Program-made: the position numbers and the translations under genes
Shown here: piece by piece, positions 1 through 7,341 of the stretch
Numbering within the stretch: position 1 is the first letter of the stretch
How the letters are laid out: each line of letters starts with the position of its first letter
Assembly: GCA_910592005.1 (NCBI GenBank)
Contig: CAJVPP010003505.1
Span: 1 to 11,447, forward strand
Length of the DNA stretch: 11,447 bases
DNA from: Funneliformis mosseae
Taxonomy: Eukaryota > Glomeromycota > Glomeromycetes > Glomerales > Glomeraceae
Direction of reading: 5' to 3'
Notes under the pieces: model-generated
Told to the model about the DNA's origin: nothing
The model's input: only the letters and a program-made list of their open reading frames with translations
The model's database searches: none

Positions 1-1050
1 CTATAATTTGTTCAGATTTATTATTAACTCATTTTTTATTTTTTTTTGAGTTTCCTTCCTTTCTATTACAAAGGCCTTATATATAAAATATCATTATTTG
101 TAATATATTTAAACTTTATATATTACTAATTTTATATTTAAATATTATTTATTTACAAAAAAATCGTTAAAAAATTTGTATATATTTAATAATATAATTA
201 TTAAACTAAAGTTTTATTTAAATAATAATTTTATAATATATTATATAATGTATTTAAAAAAAAAAAGGTAAATTTTTTCATCATTTCAATATGATATATT
301 ACATTTAAGCAAAATTATATAATGCTAATAAAATTAAAAAATATGTAATATTTAACATAAAGTATAAAGAATAGATTATTTGCAACTAAAAATTTTTAAG
401 TTTCAGAATAAATATAAAAAATGAAGAAAGAAAAGGGTGTAATACAGGTAGGTTACAATAATAAGATAAAGATACTATACAATACAATGAATAAATTATT
501 TTTTAAAATTATATAATTTTATATTATAATTAAAATTCAATTTCATAAAAATTATTATTATTTAAAAAATAAATTTTTATACTTAATATATTAAAATTTG
601 AAAAAAAATTTTATAAAATATTTTAAAAATTTTATTATATTAAATAATTATTAAATTAATTTTTTAAAATTAAAAAATAAATTAAAAGTATTAATAATAA
701 AATTTTTTAGTTTTATATTATATTAAAAATTATTCTAATTGTTTTCTTAAAAAATATAATATATAACAACTAAAATTATTAAATAATCTAAAATTTTAAT
801 TGACGATTATTATATTATTTTATCACATATATCAAATTTATTAGATACTAAAGAATAGAAACTGTTGATATGTCTAAAACATCATAAATCATATGATCGA
901 ACAAATCATTACTGGCATTCTAATTACGTACACTTATGTCACTCAGCCAAATTTGGCTTATTCAATTCAAAAAAAAAAAAAAATATAATGTTAATATGTC
1001 ATTGATATTTAAAACTATAAATTAACTAACACGACTTAATTATTTTTAAT
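1..1050. other. AT-rich upstream region, no gene seen
   Basis: This stretch is extremely AT-rich and broken by stops in all frames. I see no coding exon and no tRNA-like A/B box pair. Only about 840-960 is of higher complexity; it contains the perfect palindrome listed separately and probably belongs to the promoter of the LisH gene that starts at 1168. The leftmost kilobase may include the end of a neighbouring gene's UTR, but nothing in it shows that. Confidence 0.6.
945..958. promoter_or_regulatory. 14-bp perfect palindrome upstream of the LisH gene
   Basis: AGCCAAATTTGGCT is a perfect inverted repeat of two 7-bp arms with no spacer. It lies about 210 bp before the ATG at 1168, in one of the few non-homopolymeric parts of this upstream region. 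A dimeric transcription-factor site is plausible, but no specific factor can be named from the sequence. Confidence 0.3.
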
Positions 1051-1080
1051 GTGAAAGATCGAGTTAAAGCTATTACCTTC

Positions 1081-1106
1081 TTTTTTTTTTTAAAAAAAAA
1101 AAAAAA
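1081..1106. repeat. T11-A15 homopolymer junction
   Basis: A run of 11 T is followed directly by 15 A, giving a self-complementary stretch. It lies just upstream of a good 3' splice-site-like sequence (a pyrimidine-rich stretch ending in ATTTCAG at 1131-1137), so it may sit inside a 5'-UTR intron of the LisH gene. A matching donor could not be fixed. Confidence 0.5.
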
Positions 1107-1167
1107 TTTAAATTTGATCCTTTCTTTAATATTTCAGTTGTTTGAATTTACTTTACCTCAATTAAAG

Positions 1168-1766
1168 ATGACAAAACCAGAAAATCCTGAAGAATTTCGT
1201 AATCGAGTTAAACGATTACTTGAAGCTTTTGTATATGATCATTTGAAAAAAACTGGGTGTACTGATACCGCTAAAACTTATTTCGAAGAAATTGGTCTTG
1301 ACGATTGGCCTCCTGAATGGTTAAATTTGAACATGGGCACGAATGTCGGAGATGTTATCGAAACACAGGAAAGTTCAATGGATCATGAAAGCGTTGAAAG
1401 GAGTAAAGACAAAGGAAAGCGCGCTAAGGATGAGAATGAAATCGAGGAACATGAACATACAGAGCTTGCAGAAGATGGTACACTCAAAGGTATCTAACAA
1501 TATTGAATTTGTAATGTTTAAAAAAAGAATAAAGAATATGGCTAAAATAATGATATTGTTTATACTTGGATATATCATATGTTGCTAATAAATTGACATC
1601 TGGATATTTTCCAACAACGTCACCAGTCGATGAGTCTCCTAATATACCATTACCTTTGGACGTTCCAGACGGATTCCTCAACGAATGGTGGTTAACCTTC
1701 TGGAATTCTTATAATGATTTGCGTGAACGTGATTCGAGCATTCTTCATGGCAGCAAGAATCCATAA
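1168..1766 (+). CDS. LisH domain protein, SSDP/LUFS/Flo8-like transcriptional co-regulator
   Basis: Two exons, 1168..1489 and 1627..1766, joined by a 137-nt phase-1 intron (donor GTATCT, acceptor CACCAG, branch-like GCTAAT near 1584), give 153 aa. Residues about 10-44 form a LisH helix pair (FRNRVKRLLEAFVYDHL, then ...CTDTAKTYFEEI). Residues 119-136 carry the DVPDGFLNEWWLTFWNSY signature, matching the P-x-GFL-x-EWW-x-x-FW motif of animal SSBP/SSDP, plant LEUNIG and fungal Flo8/Som1 proteins. In those families LisH plus this motif mediates dimerisation and binding to LDB1/Chip-type adaptors in nuclear complexes. Residues about 58-107 are an acidic and basic low-complexity linker, much longer than in SSBP. 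The protein is very short for the family and has no Pro/Gln-rich tail. The acceptor is pyrimidine-poor, but it is the join that restores the frame. The ATG at 1168 is chosen because it immediately precedes LisH; an upstream in-frame extension would be poly-F/K coded by the homopolymers. The stop codon overlaps an AATAAA. Confidence 0.85.
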
Positions 1767-1771
1767 ATAAA
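1766..1771 (+). promoter_or_regulatory. polyadenylation signal AATAAA of the LisH gene
   Basis: A canonical AATAAA begins on the last base of the LisH stop codon (TAA at 1764-1766). A further AATAAA-like motif lies near 1858. The 3' UTR could therefore be only a few tens of nucleotides long. Confidence 0.4.
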
Positions 1772-2193
1772 GTCAAAATTTCGCGTATTACATAATACTA
1801 TTTAGTAAGCAATTTGCAACATTAATGCTATCTTTAAATAATTATGATTTTATAAAAAATAAATTAATATCGAATTTGAAAGTTAATTTCATTTATTTTT
1901 TTATTTTTGTTGTCTTATTTCTTTTTAACGATAATTTGCTATCATTCATGATAAACATAATTTTCACAATACGGAATCCCAAGTAACAAGTAAATAAAGT
2001 AAAATAAAATTTATAAATATTATTCAGAATCTTTGTCGTAAAAATATTTGAACGTCACATACAGAATAAGTAAAAAGAAAAAAAAATCTTTTTCTTGAAA
2101 GGACACATTTTTATTTAAATTCATAAATTCTACAATACTGATTCTATTATTACATTCTAACTTATAACTCTTTAAAAAATTATGTGAAATAAA

Positions 2194-2215
2194 TTTTTTT
2201 TTTTTTTTAAAAAAA
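2194..2215. repeat. T15-A7 homopolymer junction
   Basis: Fifteen T are followed directly by seven A in intergenic DNA. It is one of several T(n)A(n) or A(n)T(n) junctions scattered through this window. Confidence 0.6.
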
Positions 2216-2268
2216 TGATAATTTTCTAACATTATTTATTCCATTCATCTTGATAAAGTTTAAATATG

Positions 2269-2280
2269 ATGTACGTACAT
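2269..2280. repeat. 12-bp perfect palindrome
   Basis: ATGTACGTACAT is perfectly self-complementary and lies in intergenic DNA between the LisH and sulfurase genes. In DNA this AT-rich, a short palindrome may arise by chance. Confidence 0.25.
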
Positions 2281-2521
2281 GTATTTTCTTTGAAATTATT
2301 CTTTAAATAGCTTATTACTTTTTATTTTTGGACAAGGGAATAATTTGGATTTACAGAGTTGAGAATAAATATAAGTTCTATGGAATTTCATTCCAATGAA
2401 ACGATGAAGTAATGTTGGGATCGGGATTTAAATGATTGCTTTATGTAAATCAATATAAATATGTATTTAATCAAAAGTCACAAAATTAATTAATTATTTA
2501 CTTTTTTGTCTTATCGCAAAA

Positions 2522-2537
2522 AAGCGGATTTCCGCTT
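2522..2537. promoter_or_regulatory. inverted repeat AAGCGGA-TT-TCCGCTT (CGG-N4-CCG)
   Basis: Two perfect 7-bp arms are separated by TT. The core reads CGG-N4-CCG, the inverted-triplet format recognised by many fungal Zn(II)2Cys6 transcription factors. It lies about 950 bp upstream of the sulfurase ATG, so it could be an upstream activating site. It could also simply be a hairpin; the assignment rests on format only. Confidence 0.3.
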
Positions 2538-3481
2538 CTGGAATATCAAATCATCATCAAGATTCTCAACATATTCTCACATGTAATTTGTACAAATCCT
2601 AAATATCGGAATTTTTAATAATTTCAAACCAGAATTGAAATATGAACTTTATAAGGGTTATTACGGTATTTTGATCAATAAAGTTTTAGGTAGAGATTCA
2701 CACTCCGATATTTAATTAGTCATTAAATATAAGTGATTTAAAGTAAGAACTTTACACTATGTAAATGATGCGGCTTTATCCATAAAGAAAGTGATTATAT
2801 ATATTTTATCTGACCCTTCGAAACAATTCAACTGGGTCGTCCTCTTTCTGATAATGCGAAAAAAAAATACTCCACTTATTTAAACCAGATATGAAAATGC
2901 ATTATCGTATAAACATAAATTAAGTGCATAAATTACTCAAGAAACCTAGAAATCAACCATTTATAATTTAAAATGGACTCTCCGCGGCAGTCATGAGACA
3001 AACGTTGGATCCCGTCTAAAATGTGACGATAAATCGGGGTAAAATACATTCCCATTTTTGTTTAAGGGGTGGGGGAAATTGTCAGAAGATCGGTTTCCGA
3101 AATTTTTATATCATAATTATAAATTTTGGATGATTGTTGAGATTTTCGTTGTAGATGGCCGTGATTTTGGAGATAATCTCCCGATTTTAAAAAAAAGAGA
3201 ATGAAAAGAAAAAAAGGTAGTAAGGATTCCTTGTATCAGAAAAAAAATAAAAATTTTGGCACACGTTTGGTATACGATGCCAAATTAAGGTTGATTTTAG
3301 TAAGGAGCTTTGTGGCTACTGCGGATAACGAAATTTCATATATATACAACGATGGTAGAATGCTCTCGTCTTCTTTATTCACTTATTTTCTTGAGGAAAA
3401 TAATACTGATCAAGTCGTTTTTTTTTTTTTATCCCATCACCCCTTTTTTTTTTTTTGACAAAAAAATAACTTTACGCAAGA

Positions 3482-5189
3482 ATGAAGTCCTTTAATGAGA
3501 AGAAAGGTCATAGTATGACTCCAAAGTATAAATCAAATATGAAACGAATAGAGAGAGAGAAACGTATCTTCTTAAAAGAATTTTCTTCAAAATACGGATA
3601 TAATGGTAAAATCGATCAAATCCGTGAAAAGGAATATCCACAATTGAACACTTGTGTATACCTTGATCATACGGGATCAACCGTTTTTGCGAAAAGTACT
3701 GTAAAGAATTTTATGGAAGACTTAATGAATAATCTTTATGGTAATCCCCATTCGAATTCACCTAGCTCACAAGCAAGTTCAATGAGAATCGCAGGAGTTC
3801 GAAAGAGAGTCCTTAAATTCTTTGGTACGAATGAGAAAGATTATTCAATAATTTTCACTCAAAATGCCACTGCATCCGCCAAATTGGTCGGAGAAATGTT
3901 CCCTTGGACGAAAAGGAGTTGTTACAAATATTTAAGAGAATCTCATAACAGTATCAATGGTTTGAGGAGATTCCCCGAACAGATTGACGCCGACTTTCAA
4001 TCTGTATCGGAAGATGAGGTGAATTCCATGATTAAAAATCGAAACTTTTTCGAAAATTATGATAAGTATGATGAGAAAAAAGAAGAAGAAAAAGTGACAT
4101 ATAACCTTTTCGCGTATCCGGCGCAATGTAATTTCTCTGGGATGAAATTTCCTTTGAACTGGAGTCAAAAACTCAGAGAATTAAATACGGAAACTTCAAA
4201 AACTCTGGTCTTGTTAGATGCGGCAGCTTACGTTCCAACGTCTAAACTTTCTTTGGCTAATAAAGACGCATCGCCAGATTTTGTCATACTTAGTTTTTAC
4301 AAGATATTCGGATTCCCAACTGGATTAGGAGCTTTGATCGTAAAGAATGAATTGTCGCCAATTTTAAAGAAGGGGTACTTTGGCGGTGGCACACGTAAGT
4401 GGATTTTTTTTTTTTTTCTTTTTTTTTAAAAAAAAAAAAAAATTTATAATTAACCGGAAAATAACATTTTTTTTTTAGTTAGGACGATCATTCATAATGT
4501 ACCATGGCAAACATTTAGCAACGACATGGTTGTACGCTACGAAGATGGCACAGTAAATTTCCAAAACATCATCGCATTAGATCATGCATTGGATTCGATG
4601 GAAAAATTGTTTAAAGATTATAAATATATATCAAATCATGTGCAATGCTTAATAACATTTCTTAGTCGATCCATGAGATCGCTTCGTCATTGGAATGGAG
4701 AACCCGTTATTTCGGTGAATTCTGACAGAGATTTTTCGGATAATAAACAACAAGGTGGTGTTTTCAGTTTTAACACAACGCGATCAGATGGTGAAGAGAT
4801 TGGGTATCTCGAAGTTGAAAGGTTGGCAAGTTTGAATAACATTCACATTAGATCCGGTGGTCTTTGCAATCCTGGTAGTATATCAAGATGGAATGGTATC
4901 GACGTTGAAGATGCCATTCAACATTTTGTGGTAGAGACATGCATTTAATTTTTATTTGCTTATATTTTGTTTTGAATTTCATCTTTAACAAACTTTTTTA
5001 TTTTATTTTTTTTTTTAGCACGGTAAAGTTTGTGGTGATGAAAATGATATATTCAATGGGAAAAAATATGGCGCGGTTCGTTTATCCATAGGCGCAATGA
5101 CGACTATTGAAGATGTTTTAATATGGTTGGACTTTTTTAGGAAGTACTATGTTGAAAAGAAACCTAAAACCAAGAAATTTCTCATGTAG
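3482..5189 (+). CDS. MOCOS: molybdenum cofactor sulfurase, N-terminal PLP (NifS-like) domain protein
   Basis: Three exons, 3482..4394, 4479..4930 and 5019..5189, give 511 aa (introns of 84 and 88 nt, donors GTAAGT and GTAGAG, phases 1 and 0). This family uses PLP-dependent cysteine desulfuration to place the terminal sulfido ligand on molybdenum cofactor for xanthine dehydrogenase and aldehyde oxidase-type enzymes. Family blocks seen in order: VYLDHTGST (59-67), LYGNPHSNSPSS (85-96), FTQNATASAKLVGE (125-138), SH at 154-155, AYPAQCNFSG (211-220), LLDAAAYVP (244-252), SFYKIFGFPTGLGAL with the PLP lysine K274, YFGGGT (299-304), YEDGT (325-329), and SGGLCNPGS with the persulfide-site cysteine C434, then AVRLSIGAMTTIEDV near the end. 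The first Cys of the CxC form is Gly, as in fungal HxB-type enzymes. The protein stops about 35 residues after AVRLSIGAM. The MOSC domain of the usual ~850-aa enzyme is absent, and none is encoded between here and the opposing gene at 5575. An acidic/lysine insert occupies about 185-205. The start is the first Met of the frame; M12 or M20 would also be possible. Confidence 0.92.
4404..4442. repeat. T-rich/A15 junction in sulfurase intron 1
   Basis: T14, one C, T9 and then A15 occupy the first half of the 84-nt intron, directly after the GTAAGT donor. The T9-A15 junction can form a perfect stem. Confidence 0.6.
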
Positions 5190-5260
5190 GTGATTGGACC
5201 TAGTGTCATTTTCATTACAGATATTACAGATATACAGATTTATTTTTTTGAATATATACT

Positions 5261-5339
5261 ATAATATAATATAATATAATGATGATAATAAAAAATAATA
5301 ACTAAATAAATAAATGAATGAATGAATGAATAAATAAAT
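5261..5339. repeat. microsatellites (ATAAT)4 and AAAT/GAAT repeats
   Basis: Four exact ATAAT units at 5261-5280 are followed by AAAT units that change to GAAT units and back again between about 5304 and 5339. They lie in the 3' flank of the sulfurase gene. Confidence 0.8.
5287..5292 (+). promoter_or_regulatory. candidate polyadenylation signal of the sulfurase gene
   Basis: AATAAA lies 98 nt after the sulfurase stop codon at 5187-5189. Further AATAAA-like words occur in the tetranucleotide repeat behind it. Confidence 0.3.
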
Positions 5340-5424
5340 TAATTACATGAATAATTAAATAAAATCGTAATGTCCTTTATTAAAATTAAAAGAAGGGGGA
5401 AAGAAGAAATTTAAAAGCAGAAAT

Positions 5425-5510
5425 GATTTATTTTTTCTATATAAAATTTATGTGCGCGAAAAAAAAAAAGGTATTATTTTTTTCTATCTGTTACAGAATT
5501 TATGTACGCG

Positions 5511-5530
<20 letters not shown>
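5425..5530. repeat. imperfect ~50-bp tandem duplication
   Basis: Two adjacent units share T-rich-CTAT, then AATTTATGT(G/A)CGCG, then an A run: the first CGCG lies at 5455-5458 and the second at 5507-5510. The second unit carries a few extra bases (CTGTTACAG) before the shared AATTTATG block. Confidence 0.5.

Positions 5531-5544
<14 letters not shown>
5511..5544. repeat. 34-nt poly-A run
   Basis: Thirty-four consecutive A on the + strand (T on the - strand) lie about 30 nt beyond the stop codon of the - strand gene. It follows the second copy of the imperfect duplication. It could be a slippage-expanded tract or a relic of a retroposed poly-A tail; no target-site duplication was found by eye. 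Confidence 0.85.
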
Positions 5545-5547
<3 letters not shown>

Positions 5548-5574
5548 TTCAATTGACCAAGTCATTGCCAGCTT

Positions 5575-6786
5575 TTAAACAACATGTTTAAGTCTATCAT
5601 TTTCATCGTTTGAATCATCAGCCAATATTTGTAATTCATCATTATTAAATCCAAAGGTTTCCTCCTTTCCTTTACGTTTATCATGCTGCTTCGAGGAACC
5701 GTTGGTATTTGTCCCTCCAACCGAAGATCTGTTTGGTTCATCCGGTTTGATGATGAGAATGTTTCTATTGTTCAAATCATTTTGTTTTATACTTTGATAC
5801 CCGTCTCCCCTATTATTGAACCTTTGATATTCTTCATCGATGCCATCATCATTGAACAAATCGATCAGATACTCCCTTGGAATGCACATGGTGATGCCGG
5901 TCACCAAAATACCCAAAAACATTAACCACATGCATATTAAATTTGCCAACCGAATTTGACACACGGTTCGTAATTTTGGATCTTTATAATCATAATTTGA
6001 CGGACAATAGAATGGGATGTCCCCTAATTCGTTGATCGTGTAAATCGTGTATACGACTAACAAAGGAAGTTTAGGTATTGTTAACAACGTTTTTATTCAA
6101 GGTAAACAAAAAAAAGATGAAACCCACTTACTTGGAATGTTTAACCACAAGACGGTCGCAAAACTAAATAAAAGATCGAGATAAAATTAATAAATGGTTA
6201 ATCATGTTTAAAATCAATGACTCGATGGGATCAAACATTATTCTTACCCGAATTCCTTGCTCAAATCTTCTCTAGCACAGAAGCAGCAGCAGCAACAAAC
6301 GACCAAGGCTAACACTGTAATGAATCTTTATTTTAGTTGGGATTTTCGCTGCGCCACGACGAAACCGTGTCATGTTACACGGCCACCACTTGAAAAAAAT
6401 ATATATATTACTTACAAAGTTGAAAGCATGTAAGACCGATATACCTTTAAGAAAAAAAATAAAGAGAAGATTGATATTAAAAAAAAAATTCCATTGATTT
6501 ATCAACTGACGCAATCTTCACTTACGTATATTCAACATATCGATTATACGGAATGTCAAACTCATTAAAAGATTTTAATTTGAAATATTCTAGAATCAAT
6601 TTGAAGCGAAATTAATCTTGTTTCTTGGGGGTATCCTTCAATCAGCGATCCAAAAAAAAAAAAAAAAAAAAAAAGAGAGGTATTCATACCAAGTGTAGGA
6701 CAAATAACAATTAAAGGAAGTTCAGCAAACATTAAGCAAAAAACGCAACTCAGTATGGGACATGCTAAAATCCTTTTTAACGACAT
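5575..6786 (-). CDS. uncharacterised four-helix membrane protein, array paralogue A (256 aa)
   Basis: Six exons on the - strand: 6786..6690, 6589..6526, 6444..6416, 6314..6248, 6163..6132 and 6056..5575. They join in frame to 256 aa, with introns of 75-101 nt and mostly GTAAGT donors. Hydrophobic helices lie at about 7-31, 54-76, 87-107 and 134-156. Helix 2 ends in five consecutive Cys plus one more (C70-C74, C76). The loop between helices 3 and 4 carries ELG, then CPSNYDY and LRTVCQIR, giving C114 and C129, followed by ANLICMW at 134-140. A hydrophilic tail of about 100 residues, rich in N, D, K and G, follows helix 4. It is clearly paralogous to the genes at 7342-8278 and 8447-9430, with the same residue numbering as the 194-aa copy through W140. 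I recognise no known family; function is unknown. The paired loop cysteines could form a disulfide and the Cys cluster could be acylated, both inferences. The downstream A/T run and AATAAA (5432-5427) mark a likely 3' end. Confidence 0.82.
6271..6300 (-). repeat. TGC trinucleotide repeat coding poly-Cys
   Basis: In exon 4 of paralogue A the coding strand carries TGT followed by four TGC codons and TTC TGT, giving five consecutive Cys, Phe and Cys at the end of helix 2. The run probably arose by expansion of an already Cys-rich site, since the paralogues have one to three Cys there. Confidence 0.7.
6652..6674. repeat. 23-nt A run (T on the coding strand) in intron 1 of paralogue A
   Basis: Twenty-three A on the + strand lie inside the 100-nt first intron (6689-6590) of the gene ending at 5575, soon after its GTATGA donor. 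Confidence 0.8.
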
Positions 6787-7341
6787 TTTATTTTTTTTAA
6801 TTATATCCTAAAAAAAAAATTGTTGACAATTTGAGAAATGAAAGGCATAAAACGATAAGAAGTTTAAATATGCAAATGGACACAGACTTGAACTAAATTA
6901 TCGTGAAGATCTTAGATAATGCAATTTTTAATCAATGATCAAATAAAGCTTAGTTTCATTTGCGCCAAATATCAAATCTTTCCATAATCGGTCATGTTCG
7001 ACCTGATACATAATAAACGTGATTACATGCATCACACTTATTTGGTAAGAACACTATCTTTTTTTTTTGTAAAGTAACAAGATCGCTATCAGCTATTACC
7101 TTTATGGTAAGGGTTAAAAAAATATTAGATCAAATACTCCGAAAAAAAGTTCCTTTTTAAAAAGATGCAGCGAGGATGTTGCTTTATTCTCTTATTTTGA
7201 AAGATTGCAGCATAAAAATAATCACGCGTGCTGTCAAATTGGTGATCATGTCTCTTGACAATGGAACCCAAATTGTCTTAATTTATGTAGTAAAATTTGA
7301 CTAAATTCAGGAAAGGAGCAATATACAAAAGGAAGTTCTTC
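6787..7341. other. intergenic region between array paralogues A and B
   Basis: This 555-nt spacer holds the 3' flank of the 194-aa paralogue and the promoter of the 256-aa paralogue. AATAAA on the - strand at 7188-7183 is a candidate poly-A signal about 155 nt after the stop at 7342. I looked for remnants of a fourth copy (ANL-MW, CP-Y-Y or W-IP motifs) in both strands and saw none. Confidence 0.5.
6817..6832. promoter_or_regulatory. inverted repeat AAATTGT-TG-ACAATTT upstream of paralogue A
   Basis: Two perfect 7-bp arms with a 2-nt spacer lie 31-46 nt upstream of the ATG at 6786 (gene on the - strand). It may be a promoter or 5'-UTR element. It is AT-rich and could be chance. Confidence 0.25.

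Larger units (their letters stand above)
1767..3481. other. 1.7-kb intergenic region, no convincing gene
   Basis: After the LisH 3' end this region is AT-rich with short unconvincing open frames. From about 2500 to 3180 complexity and GC rise, with CGG/CCG, CCGCGG and AGGGG-type words, as expected of promoter DNA for the downstream sulfurase gene. Two T13 tracts at 3418-3430 and 3444-3456 lie just before the sulfurase ATG and look like poly(dT) promoter or 5'-UTR elements. No RNA gene or transposon end was recognised. Confidence 0.55.
5190..5574. other. convergent spacer between sulfurase and first array gene
   Basis: This 385-nt spacer separates the 3' end of the + strand sulfurase from the 3' end of the - strand gene ending at 5575. 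It consists almost wholly of simple repeats: three ATTACAGAT-like units at 5214-5240, four ATAAT units at 5261-5280, AAAT/GAAT tetranucleotides, a ~50-bp imperfect duplication and a 34-nt A run. AATAAA occurs on the + strand at 5287-5292 and on the - strand at 5432-5427, fitting 3' ends of both genes. Confidence 0.6.

Noticed and set aside
1343..1681. Other-frame open stretches overlapping the LisH gene and its intron
   Set aside because: They are shadows of the LisH exons or intron read-through and show no independent domain.
2020..2232. 70-codon open frame on the - strand in the 1.7-kb intergenic region
   Set aside because: Much of it is Lys and Phe from A/T runs. There is no domain, no splice partner and no supporting neighbour.
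3201..3458. 85-codon open frame on the + strand just before the sulfurase
   Set aside because: It begins with a Lys-rich stretch, ends in homopolymer-coded Phe, resembles nothing and lies where the sulfurase promoter or 5' UTR is expected. A small gene or uORF is not excluded.
5683..5925. 80-codon + strand frame
   Set aside because: It is antisense to the well-supported last exon of array paralogue A.
6371..6388. Alternative acceptor TTCAAG at 6389 for exon 4 of paralogue A
   Set aside because: Using it gives a stop codon after a few residues. The acceptor at 6315 restores the frame and aligns with both paralogues.
6272..6514. 80-codon - strand frame across exons 3-4 of paralogue A
   Set aside because: It runs through two introns in the wrong frame. 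The spliced frame, confirmed by the paralogues, is different.
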